Of a DNA stretch of 16,615 nucleotides, positions 6,556-12,987 are shown piece by piece. The notes under the pieces are model-generated. The model was not told the DNA's origin. It worked only from the letters and a program-made list of their open reading frames with translations, and did not search any database. A program made the translations under genes and the position numbers. Every line of letters begins with the position of its first letter. The stretch's first letter is position 1. Source of the stretch: JALZEG01 sp046263255 (GTDB lineage: Bacteria > Actinomycetota > CADDZG01 > WHSQ01); contig JBHELD010000037.1 of NCBI GenBank assembly GCA_046263255.1, positions 1-16,615 on the forward strand, given 5' to 3'.

Positions 6556-7520
6556 TCGGTCGCTTTCCTCGCGTGGTACGTGACTATGAGGTCCGCGCCC
6601 GCGCGAGCGATGGAGGTGAGGACCTCGAGCGTCGCGGCGCGTTCGTCGATCCAGCCGCGCTCCGCGGCGGCCATCAGCATCGAGTACTCGCCGCTGACGT
6701 TGTACGCGGCCGTCGGGAGCCCGAATCGCTCCTTCACCGCCCGGAGCACGTCGAGGTAGGGCAGCGCCGGCTTGACCATCACCGCGTCCGCGCCCTCGCC
6801 CACGTCCAGCGCGACCTCGCGCAGCGCCTCACGCGCGTTCGCGGGATCCTCCTGGTAGGCGCGCCGGTCGCCGAACTGCGGCGCGCCCTCGGCGGCCTCG
6901 CGGAAGGGTCCGTAGAAGCTGGACGCGAACTTCGCCGCGTACGCCAGGATCGGCGTGTCGTGGTGGCCCGCGGAGTCGAGCGCCGCGCGGATCTCCCCGA
7001 CCTGGCCGTCCATCATCCCCGAGGGCGCCACGACGTCGGCGCCCGCGTCCGCCTGCGACGCCGCGATGCGTCCGTAGAGCGAGATCGTGCGGTCGTTGTC
7101 GACCTCGTCGCCCGTGAGGACGCCGCAGTGGCCGTGCGACGTGTACTCGCACATGCACAGGTCCGCGATCACCAGCGTGGCGTCGCCGAGCTCGTGCTTC
7201 AGCGCGCGGAGGCCCTTCTGGACGATCCCCTCCGGGTTCCACGCCTCCGACCCCGATTCGTCCTTCGCGGCGGGGATCCCGAACAGCAGCACGCCCGCGA
7301 CGCCCCGCGCGGCGAGCTCGTGCGCCTCCTTGACGAGCGAGTCCAGCGTGTGCTGGTAGTGCCCCGGCATCGACGAGATCGCGACGGGGTCGGAGATCCC
7401 CTCCTTGACGAACAGCGGCGCGACGAGGTCGTCCGGGCGGACGACCGTCTCGGCGAAGGCGCGCCGGAACGCGGGCGTGCGGCGCAGCCGGCGCATGCGG
7501 TTCGACGGGAAGGGGGTCAC
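6543..7520 (-). CDS. hemB: Delta-aminolevulinic acid dehydratase (porphobilinogen synthase)
   Basis: A 325-residue TIM-barrel enzyme that condenses two 5-aminolevulinates to porphobilinogen. The two active-site lysines are K197 in AKFASSFYGPFR and K250 in MVKPALPYLD. The metal site is of the zinc type: C122, C124 and C132 in DLCMCEYTSHGHCG. The frame stays open far upstream, but homologues begin close to the RRLRRTPAFR segment (about residues 10-19), which supports GTG 7520, 14 nt after the cobA-hemD stop. The ribosome site is weak (TGAGG about 12 nt upstream). The 3' end overlaps hemL by 13 nt. Confidence 0.96.
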   Translation of the reverse strand: MTPFPSNRMRRLRRTPAFRRAFAETVVRPDDLVAPLFVKEGISDPVAISSMPGHYQHTLDSLVKEAHELAARGVAGVLLFGIPAAKDESGSEAWNPEGIVQKGLRALKHELGDATLVIADLCMCEYTSHGHCGVLTGDEVDNDRTISLYGRIAASQADAGADVVAPSGMMDGQVGEIRAALDSAGHHDTPILAYAAKFASSFYGPFREAAEGAPQFGDRRAYQEDPANAREALREVALDVGEGADAVMVKPALPYLDVLRAVKERFGLPTAAYNVSGEYSMLMAAAERGWIDERAATLEVLTSIARAGADLIVTYHARKATEWLT

Positions 7521-7534
7521 GTCCCTATCGTGCC

Positions 7535-8992
7535 TCAGGTTCCGCTCCTCCCGAAACGGTCCACGAGCGCCCGGACGAGGCCCGGCACGGTGTGCTCCTG
7601 CCCGACGACGTCGACGCGCAGCCCGGCCGCGCGCGCGGCCTCCGCCGTCGAGGGACCGATGCACGCGACGTGCACGTCGTCCGGCGGCGGCCCCGCGATC
7701 GAGAGGTAGCTCCGGACGGTGGACGCGCTCGTGAAGGTGACGACGTCGAACCGGCCGCTCGCGACGACCGCGGCGCCGAGCGAGTCTTTGCCCGCCGGAA
7801 GGTTGCGGTACGCGGTCACCGCCCGCACGTTCCACCCGGCGCCCGACAGCGCGTCCACGAGGTCGCTCGGCGCTCCCTCGACCCGCGGGATCAGCACGCG
7901 GCCGCTCCCCCGCCCCAGCGCCTCCGCGACCGCGGCTCCGGTGAACTCCGGCGGAACGAGGTCGGCGCGGACGCCACGGCGCGCGAGCGCGTCTCCGGTC
8001 GAGCTCCCGACCGCGGCGACCTTGACGCGTCCTAGCGCGCGGGCGTCGAGCGACGCGTGGTCCAGCCGCCCGAACACCTTGTCGACCGCGTTCGCGCTCG
8101 TGAAGACGACCCACCTGAAGAAGCCCTCGGCCAGCAGACGCAGCGCCTGGTCGAGGTCGCTCCACGACTTCGGGTCGGCGATCGAGATGACCGGCATCTC
8201 GACGACCGCGGCCCCGTGACCTTCGAGCGACGACGTGAGCGAGCCGGCCTGGCCGCGACCGCGCGTGACGACGACGCGCAGACCGAACAGCGGCTTGCGC
8301 TCGAACCAAGCAAGGGTGCCGCGCAGCCCGGCGACCTCCCCCGCGACGACCACCAGGGGGCCGCGGAGCCCCGCGGCGCCCACGCGTTCGACGGCTTCGC
8401 CGAGCGTCGTCTCGACGACGCGCTGAGCCGTCGTCGTCCCCCATTCGACGACGGCGCACGGCTCGCCGGGATCGCGGCCCGCCTCGAGCAGCGACGCGAC
8501 TCCCCCACGGAGCGTCGCTTCGTCCGCGAGCAGCACCGCGGCGCCCGCGGCGCCGGTCCGTCCCGACGAGATCGTCACGGTTCCCCCTTCGCGCACCGTC
8601 AGCGGGATGCCCGCGTACGCGGGGGCCGCAAGCGCGGCCGGCACGCCCGGGACGATCTCCACCGGCACGCCCGCCCGCGCGAGCGTGAGCGCGTCCGCGG
8701 CGGCGTCCGAGAAGAAGAGCGGGTCGCCCGCACAAAGCCAGACGACGTCCTGCCCGGCGTGCACGTGTTCGGTCACCGCGGCACGTACAGCGCCGGCGTC
8801 GGGCGGGGGCGCTCCCGGCCGCGGCGACGTGTGGATCCGCGGCGCGCCCGGCTTCAGCTCCTGCAGGAGCGCCGACGGGATCAACCGGTCGAGGACCACG
8901 GCGTCGCACGCGCGCAGGAGCTCGAGGCCCCGCCGGGTGATGAGCCCGGGATCTCCGGGCCCCGCGCCGACGAAGTAGAGGCGGCCGCTCAA
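7535..8992 (-). CDS. hemD: Uroporphyrinogen-III C-methyltransferase / uroporphyrinogen-III synthase fusion
   Basis: A 485-residue two-domain protein. Residues about 3-235 are a CobA/SUMT-like methyltransferase: YFVGAGPGDPGLIT (6-19), AGDPLFFS (88-95), VPGVPAALAAPAYAGIPLT (114-132), GTTTAQRVV (185-193) and LAWFERKPL (227-235). Residues about 237-485 are HemD, with VVTRGRGQAG near its start, VVFTSANAV (295-303), the VAAVGSSTGDAL region and VTFTSASTV (418-426). HemD cyclises hydroxymethylbilane to uroporphyrinogen III. The methyltransferase would divert it to precorrin-2 for sirohaem or cobalamin, but its motifs are weak (see findings). The only plausible start is TTG 8992, forming TTGA with the hemC stop; no ATG or GTG precedes the conserved VGAGPGDPG. 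Confidence 0.93.
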   Translation of the reverse strand: MSGRLYFVGAGPGDPGLITRRGLELLRACDAVVLDRLIPSALLQELKPGAPRIHTSPRPGAPPPDAGAVRAAVTEHVHAGQDVVWLCAGDPLFFSDAAADALTLARAGVPVEIVPGVPAALAAPAYAGIPLTVREGGTVTISSGRTGAAGAAVLLADEATLRGGVASLLEAGRDPGEPCAVVEWGTTTAQRVVETTLGEAVERVGAAGLRGPLVVVAGEVAGLRGTLAWFERKPLFGLRVVVTRGRGQAGSLTSSLEGHGAAVVEMPVISIADPKSWSDLDQALRLLAEGFFRWVVFTSANAVDKVFGRLDHASLDARALGRVKVAAVGSSTGDALARRGVRADLVPPEFTGAAVAEALGRGSGRVLIPRVEGAPSDLVDALSGAGWNVRAVTAYRNLPAGKDSLGAAVVASGRFDVVTFTSASTVRSYLSIAGPPPDDVHVACIGPSTAEAARAAGLRVDVVGQEHTVPGLVRALVDRFGRSGT

Positions 8993-9945
8993 GGCGCCGC
9001 GGGAGCCGGCGGGTCCGCCTCGCGCAGCTCTTCGAGGATCTCCCGCCCGCCGGAGGCGTATATCGCGCCGGCGAGCTCGGCGCCCAGCTGCGCCGCGGCG
9101 CCCGGCGGACCCGAGATGCGGTCGCGCAGCCCGCGGTCGCCGTAGGGCGAGCCGAGGTAGCCCGTCACGGTCATGCGTCCCTCCGAGGTGCGCGCGAGAC
9201 AGCCGAGCGGAACGGAGCATCCTCCTTCGAGCCGTGCTGCGAAGGCGCGCTCGCACGCGAGCTCCGCCGCAGCGGTGTCGTCGTTCAGGGGGACCAGGAG
9301 CTCCCGCACGTCGACGCGATCGGCGCGCGCCTCGATCGCCAGCGCTCCCTGCCCGGGAGCGGGAACCCACCAGTCGTCCTCCAGCGGCGCACCCGTCCCC
9401 GCCGGGACGCCGAGACGCTCCAATCCCGCGGCGGCGAGGATCGCGGCGTCGACCTCGTGCTCGGCGACCTTGCGGAGCCGCGTGTCGAGGTTCCCCCGCA
9501 GCTCGACCGTCTCGAGGTCGGGCCGCGCCTCGGCCAGCAGGGCGCGGCGCCGGATGCTCGACGTTCCCACGACCGCGCCCGGCCCCAGCCGTCCCAGGCG
9601 CTCCCGCCCCGTCTCGCCGCCGCTCCCCACGACGACGTCTTGCGCCGGAGCACGGGGGGGGACCGCGAGGATCGAGCACTCCGGCGCGAGCTGCGCCGTG
9701 AGGTCCTTCGCCGAGTGCACCGCCACGTCCGCGCGGCCGTCCACCACGGCCCGCTCGACCTCGGCCACGAAGAGCCCCTTGCCACCGATCGCCGAGAAGG
9801 GACGCCGGTCGGCGTCGCCGCGCGTCTTCACCGCGAGGACCGTCACCTCGAGCCCCGGATGCGCATCACGCAGCGCCTGCGCGACGCCCTCGGATTGGCG
9901 GAGCGCTAGGGCGGAGCCCCGGCTCGCGACGACGATCCGGCTCAG
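8989..9945 (-). CDS. hemC: Porphobilinogen deaminase (hydroxymethylbilane synthase)
   Basis: A 318-residue enzyme that polymerises four porphobilinogens to hydroxymethylbilane. Visible are VVASRGSALALRQSEG near the start, the catalytic Asp D81 in HSAKDLT, GTSSIRRRALL (127-137), LRGNLDTRLRK (149-159), PAPGQGALAIE (195-205) and the dipyrromethane cofactor Cys C243 in LEGGCSVPLG. Length is usual. The conserved N-terminus begins three codons after CTG 9945. That CTG overlaps the hemA stop as CTGA, and no in-frame ATG, GTG or TTG lies between the conserved segment and at least 100 nt upstream. A CTG start with translational coupling is therefore the best reading. The 3' end overlaps the next gene in the same manner (TTGA). 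Confidence 0.95.
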   Translation of the reverse strand: MSRIVVASRGSALALRQSEGVAQALRDAHPGLEVTVLAVKTRGDADRRPFSAIGGKGLFVAEVERAVVDGRADVAVHSAKDLTAQLAPECSILAVPPRAPAQDVVVGSGGETGRERLGRLGPGAVVGTSSIRRRALLAEARPDLETVELRGNLDTRLRKVAEHEVDAAILAAAGLERLGVPAGTGAPLEDDWWVPAPGQGALAIEARADRVDVRELLVPLNDDTAAAELACERAFAARLEGGCSVPLGCLARTSEGRMTVTGYLGSPYGDRGLRDRISGPPGAAAQLGAELAGAIYASGGREILEELREADPPAPAAP

Positions 9946-11228
9946 GGCTCGTCCGAGAGCCCGAAGAGCTCTTGCAACGCGGTCAGATACAGCTGCCCCT
10001 GCTTCGACCCCGCCATGCCGCGCGCGGCCCTCAGCGGGGCGTGCAGGAGCTTCGCGACCATCCGGCGGCTGAGGTGGTCGACTGCCTCGCGCTGCTCCGG
10101 CGTCATCGTCGCAAGCTGCGCGGCGATGCGCTCGAGCTCGGCCGCGCGGATGTCGTCCGCCCTCTCCACGAGGGCCGCCGCGGTCGGCGCGATCTCCGTC
10201 GACCGCTGCCACTGCGAGAAGCGCTCGAGCTCCTCGGCGATCAGCTCCTCGACGCGCCCGACCTCGCCCATGCGCGCGCCGACGTTGCCTTCCACCACCG
10301 TGCGCAGATCGTCGATGTCGCGCAGGACGACGCCGGGAAGGTCCGCCACCGCGGGATCGACGTCACGCGGCACCGCGATGTCGACGACGAACAGCGGCCG
10401 GGGTCCGGCGCCGCGCCGCGCCCCCTCGAGAGCCGGCTTGTCGATCACGGCCCGCGGCGAGGTCGTCGAGCAGATGACGATGTCGCTGTCGCCGAGAACG
10501 GCTGCCAGGTCCCGGAACGGCCGGCTCGTGGCGCCGAACGTCTCGGCCAGGTCGCGTCCCCGCTCCTCCGAACGGTTGACGACCGTCACGCCGCCCGCGC
10601 CGGACGATCGCAGCGCCTGCGCGGCGAGGCGGCCCATCTTTCCCGCGCCGACGATCGCCACCTTCTTGCCTTCGAGGGACCCGTCCGGCCACGCGCGGCG
10701 GGCGAGCTCGACGGCCGCCGACGAGACCGATACGGGGTTCTGCCCGATCGCGGTCTCGGCGCGGGCGCGCTTGCCGACGCGCAGCGTCTGGCGGAAGGCG
10801 GCGCCCAGGACGCGATGGATCATGCCCTCGTCGGCGGCGCGCTGGTAGGCACGGCGCACCTGGCCGAGGATCTCCGACTCGCCGACGACCATCGAGTCGA
10901 TGCCTGCGGCGACGCGGAAGAGATGCCGCAACGCGCCCTCGTCGTGGTACGTGTACAGGTGGTCGGCGAAGTCCTCGGGCGCCGCGTGGCAGAACTCGGC
11001 GAAGAAGTTTCGCAGGTCCTGCGCGCCTCCGTGGAACTTCGACACGACCGCGTACGCCTCGATGCGGTTGCAGGTCGAGAGGATCGCGCCCTCGAGGACG
11101 TGCTCGTAGGTCGACAGCTGGTGCAGCGCCTTGCCCAGGCGCTCGTCCGAGATCGACAGGCGCTCGAGGACGTCTACGGGGGCCGTCTTGTGGTTGAGAC
11201 CGACGACGACGATCGACATCGAGGTCAA
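9942..11228 (-). CDS. hemA: Glutamyl-tRNA reductase
   Basis: A 428-residue enzyme that reduces glutamyl-tRNA(Glu) with NADPH to glutamate-1-semialdehyde, the committed step of C5 tetrapyrrole synthesis. Visible are VVGLNHKTAPV (8-18), the catalytic Cys C53 in LSTCNRIEAY, the signature MVVGESEILGQVR (113-125), the nucleotide-binding GAGKMG (194-199) and a helical C-terminal dimerisation domain (about 330-428). GGAG lies 5 nt before TTG 11228, which I take as the start. ATG 11219, three codons later, fits family N-termini equally well but is 14 nt from GGAG. It follows rex by 13 nt, so control by Rex is expected. Confidence 0.96.
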   Translation of the reverse strand: MTSMSIVVVGLNHKTAPVDVLERLSISDERLGKALHQLSTYEHVLEGAILSTCNRIEAYAVVSKFHGGAQDLRNFFAEFCHAAPEDFADHLYTYHDEGALRHLFRVAAGIDSMVVGESEILGQVRRAYQRAADEGMIHRVLGAAFRQTLRVGKRARAETAIGQNPVSVSSAAVELARRAWPDGSLEGKKVAIVGAGKMGRLAAQALRSSGAGGVTVVNRSEERGRDLAETFGATSRPFRDLAAVLGDSDIVICSTTSPRAVIDKPALEGARRGAGPRPLFVVDIAVPRDVDPAVADLPGVVLRDIDDLRTVVEGNVGARMGEVGRVEELIAEELERFSQWQRSTEIAPTAAALVERADDIRAAELERIAAQLATMTPEQREAVDHLSRRMVAKLLHAPLRAARGMAGSKQGQLYLTALQELFGLSDEP

Positions 11229-11241
11229 CGTTACTCCAGCG

Positions 11242-11922
11242 TCAGATGCCGGAGCCCAACCGGCGGTTGGCCTCGCGGGCGGTCGCGATCGCCTGCGTGC
11301 GCTGCTGGTAGAAGGAGAGGATCTGCAGCTCGATCGAGAGGTCGACCTTGCGGGCGCTGACGTCCGGGTGCACGTTGACCACGGCGGGGGCGAAGTTCAG
11401 GATCGACTTCACGCCCGCGTCGACGAGACGCTCGGCGACCTCCTGCGCGGCCCCCGGAGGCGTAGCGATGATCCCGATCGCGATCTCCTCCTCCGTCGCG
11501 ACCTCCTTCAGGTCGTCCAGGTGGCGGACCTTGAGGCCGCCCACCTCCGTCCCGATCACCGACTCCTCCACGTCGAACAGCGCCATGATGCGGAAGCCCC
11601 GCTCGGTGAACCCGCGGTACGAGGCGAGGGCGCGGCCGAGGTTGCCGACGCCGACGATCGCCGCCGGCCAGTCCTTCGTCAGCCCGAGCTCCCGGGTGAT
11701 CTGGTAGAGGAGGTACTCGACGTCGTAGCCCACGCCGCGAGTGCCGTAGGAGCCGAGGTAGGAGAGGTCCTTGCGGACCTTCGCCGCGTTGACGCCGGCC
11801 ATGTGCGCGAGCTCCTCCGACGAGACCGTGAGCTGGCCGCGGCCTTCGGCGAGATCGAGGAGGGCCCGGAGGTAGACCGGGAGCCGGGCGACGGTCGCTT
11901 CGGGGATCGGCCTGCTTCGCAT
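11242..11922 (-). CDS. rex: Redox-sensing transcriptional repressor Rex
   Basis: A 226-residue NAD(H)-responsive repressor. Residues 1-80 are the winged-helix DNA-binding domain, with IPEATVARLPVYLRAL and the recognition segment KVRKDLSYLGSYGTRGVGY (49-67). Then comes a Rossmann domain with GVGNLGRAL (91-99), D117 of LFDVEE at the end of the second strand, IATPPGAAQEVA (152-163) and the C-terminal swapped helix. High NADH releases Rex from DNA in studied homologues. ATG 11922 has AGGA about 8 nt upstream and gives the usual family N-terminus. ATG 11931, three codons earlier, has almost no spacing to AGG. A perfect Rex operator lies 19 nt upstream, so the gene is probably autoregulated. Confidence 0.96.
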   Translation of the reverse strand: MRSRPIPEATVARLPVYLRALLDLAEGRGQLTVSSEELAHMAGVNAAKVRKDLSYLGSYGTRGVGYDVEYLLYQITRELGLTKDWPAAIVGVGNLGRALASYRGFTERGFRIMALFDVEESVIGTEVGGLKVRHLDDLKEVATEEEIAIGIIATPPGAAQEVAERLVDAGVKSILNFAPAVVNVHPDVSARKVDLSIELQILSFYQQRTQAIATAREANRRLGSGI

Positions 11923-11940
11923 GGGCCGCATCCTACGAGC

Positions 11941-11958
11941 TTGTGAGAGGTATCACAA
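11941..11958 (-). promoter_or_regulatory. Rex operator (ROP) of the rex-hem operon
   Basis: TTGTGA-GAGGTA-TCACAA is a perfect inverted repeat of 6-bp arms with 6-bp spacing and matches the known Rex consensus TTGTGAnnnnnnTCACAA. It lies 10 nt upstream of ATG 11931 and 19 nt upstream of ATG 11922. That close, it overlaps the promoter or the start of the transcript. I see no convincing -35/-10 pair; a weak -10-like GATACCT overlaps the site on the minus strand. Confidence 0.93.
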
Positions 11959-12252
11959 ACTAGAAATGCCGCCATTACCAGGGCTTTTGCAGTCGGTGGC
12001 CGGGGCACAACGGGTCATTGGTGAATTTGTGCACCGGCGCGGGCCGGCCGACGCCGAGCAAGAGACCCTTCGCCACCGCCGTCTCCGGAGCGTCGCGGGA
12101 AGCCCGGCAAGCCGGGGGCCGCTCGTTGACCGAAAACCGTCGCCTGGCGTGTGTTTTTGCTCACCGAGCAGGCCCCGCGGGGATTCGGCGCCCGGAAAAT
12201 GCCGAGATTACGGACAGACGTGCGGCTCCTCGTGCTATAGCGTTCGCCTCGG

Positions 12253-12278
12253 GGCGTCGAGACGCCTCTCCGTAGGCG
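12253..12278 (+). promoter_or_regulatory. Two mutually exclusive hairpins in the leader of the Tat mini-protein gene
   Basis: Arms GGCGT (12253-12257) and ACGCC (12262-12266) can pair around a CGAG loop. CGCCT (12263-12267) can instead pair with AGGCG (12274-12278) around a 6-nt loop. The two use the same bases, so only one can form. GTAG (12272-12275) can also pair with CTAC (12284-12287) in the first 13-bp repeat. The outer 6-bp arms GGCGTC-GA-GACGCC could equally be a protein operator. Confidence 0.45.
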
Positions 12279-12316
12279 CGGGGCTACGAAGCGGGGCTAC
12301 GAAGCGGGGCTACGAA
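12278..12316 (+). repeat. Three perfect tandem copies of a 13-bp repeat
   Basis: GCGGGGCTACGAA is repeated without change at 12278-12290, 12291-12303 and 12304-12316. The last copy runs into the Shine-Dalgarno AAGGGA (12316-12321) of the gene starting at 12327, so the repeats lie in its 5' leader. Confidence 0.95.
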
Positions 12317-12326
12317 AGGGATCGGT

Positions 12327-12593
12327 GTGAGCGAATCTCAGCGGGCAGCGGGTGACGGATTCTCCAGGCGAAGGTTCCTGAGGAATGCCGCGGTAGCCGC
12401 GTGGTCGAGCCCCCTCATCGTCACGATGCTCTCCCGGACGGCCGAGGCGGCCGGATCGCGCAGCTGCGGGACGAAGATCGGCGGCCCCGGGACGACGGAG
12501 TGCCGGGTGACGGCTCCTTGCGGCAGCACGGCGGCCGTAGGGTGCAAGGCGAGCCCCGCCGCTCCGGCCGGCACTCCCTGCGTCTGCATCTAG
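12327..12593 (+). CDS. Tat-exported Cys-rich mini-protein
   Basis: An 88-residue protein that I cannot assign to a family. It has a twin-arginine signal: SRRRFLRN (13-20), a hydrophobic core (about 21-36) and an AEA-AG type cleavage site near residues 39-42. The mature part is about 46 residues, with six Cys (C47, C59, C65, C73, C85, C87) and much Gly, Ala, Pro and Thr, ending CVCI. Six Cys in so short a chain suggest three disulfides or a metal or cofactor site. Tat export of so small a chain implies cytoplasmic folding, cofactor loading or a bound partner. GTG 12327 follows AAGGGA by 5 nt. Its leader carries repeats and hairpins. It has no operon partner in the window. Confidence 0.8.
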   Translation: MSESQRAAGDGFSRRRFLRNAAVAAWSSPLIVTMLSRTAEAAGSRSCGTKIGGPGTTECRVTAPCGSTAAVGCKASPAAPAGTPCVCI

Positions 12594-12617
12594 CCGGAAG
12601 AGGAAGGCCGGGCGCCG

Positions 12618-12677
12618 CAGGCACGGGCGCCGGCAGGCACGGGCGCCGGGCGGGGACCGGCGAGCACGGGCGCCGGC
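12618..12677. repeat. GC-rich direct repeats after the mini-protein gene
   Basis: CAGGCACGGGCGCCGG occurs perfectly at 12618-12633 and 12634-12649. A third, changed copy (GAGCACGGGCGCCGGC) starts at 12662. Each contains the palindrome GGCGCC. They lie in the 168-nt gap (12594-12761) between the Tat mini-protein and the small minus-strand gene, where I see no gene. Confidence 0.85.
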
Positions 12678-12754
12678 GAACCCTCGGGGCAGGCACCAAC
12701 CGCCGACGGGGAAAGAGCAGGAGCCTCGCCCTTCGCAGGACCCCGAAAGGCGAA

Positions 12755-12774
12755 CCGTCCCCTACCGGGGACGG
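12755..12774 (-). terminator. Hairpin overlapping the stop of the 56-aa gene
   Basis: CCGTCCCC (12755-12762) and GGGGACGG (12767-12774) form a perfect 8-bp stem with a 4-nt loop. The TAG of the minus-strand gene lies at 12762-12764, in the hairpin. On the minus strand it is followed by TTCGCCTTTC, a mild T-rich run. A second imperfect stem (CGCC-TTC / GAA-GGCG) lies just beyond, at about 12726-12752. It may end transcription from both sides, as the flanking genes converge here. Confidence 0.5.
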
Positions 12775-12932
12775 ATCTTCGTGTTCGCCTCCAGCCGGAC
12801 CGTCTTGACGACCCTGTCCCTGCCCCGGATGTTGATCCAGAACGTCACGTACGGCTCGTCGGGCCAGTAGTTGTAGAAGTCGGCCGTCACGAGGTGCGCG
12901 CGGCCCCCGCCGTGGTCTACGACGTAGGTCAT
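12762..12932 (-). CDS. Small hypothetical protein downstream of the patatin gene
   Basis: A 56-residue frame starting MTYVVDHGGGRAHL and ending NTKIRPR. I do not recognise it. It is supported by codon use: nearly every third position is G or C, as in the neighbouring genes. The composition is protein-like, with many aromatic residues (FYNYWPDEPY). An in-frame TAG lies ten codons upstream (12960-12962), so ATG 12932 is the only usual start. There is no clear Shine-Dalgarno. It follows the patatin gene by 55 nt, and its stop lies in a strong hairpin. It may be a short soluble protein expressed with the lipase, or the remnant of a longer beta-rich domain. Confidence 0.55.
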   Translation of the reverse strand: MTYVVDHGGGRAHLVTADFYNYWPDEPYVTFWINIRGRDRVVKTVRLEANTKIRPR

Positions 12933-12987
12933 GGCGCGCCCGGGTCCCGGCTCATACCACTACCGTACGCGATCCGGGGCCCGCCGC

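Larger units (their letters stand above)
11959..12326. other. Divergent intergenic region between rex and the Tat mini-protein gene
   Basis: About 370 bases with no credible gene. A frame at 12018-12275 on the + strand is Arg/Ala-rich, low in conserved character and lacks a good ribosome site. Seen here are an inverted repeat GCACAA-N16-TTGTGC (12005-12032), CCCGGC-AA-GCCGGG (12103-12116), a possible -35 TTGACC (12126-12131) without a clear -10, a hairpin TGCTC-ACC-GAGCA in an otherwise AT-richer patch near 12160-12171, TCGGC/GCCGA arms near 12185-12207, and a TATAGC hexamer near 12237. The region must hold promoters in both directions. Confidence 0.6.

Noticed and set aside
7521..8909. Long minus-strand frame fused to the front of hemB
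   Set aside because: It is a shadow of the cobA-hemD gene: Arg/Gly-rich without motifs, and HemB is complete from GTG 7520.
8993..9679. N-terminal extension of the cobA-hemD frame
   Set aside because: It lies antiphase to hemC, is Arg/Ala-rich and lacks any domain. The SUMT fold begins right after TTG 8992.
12018..12275. 85-codon + strand frame in the rex upstream region
   Set aside because: Composition is not protein-like, there is no Shine-Dalgarno, and it covers repeats and hairpins of the leader.
12121..12326. Riboswitch (c-di-GMP, cobalamin, TPP) upstream of the Tat gene
   Set aside because: Some fragments, such as GTAGGCGCGGGGCTACGAA, recall a GEMM-like 3' part, but the conserved core motifs of these classes were not found.
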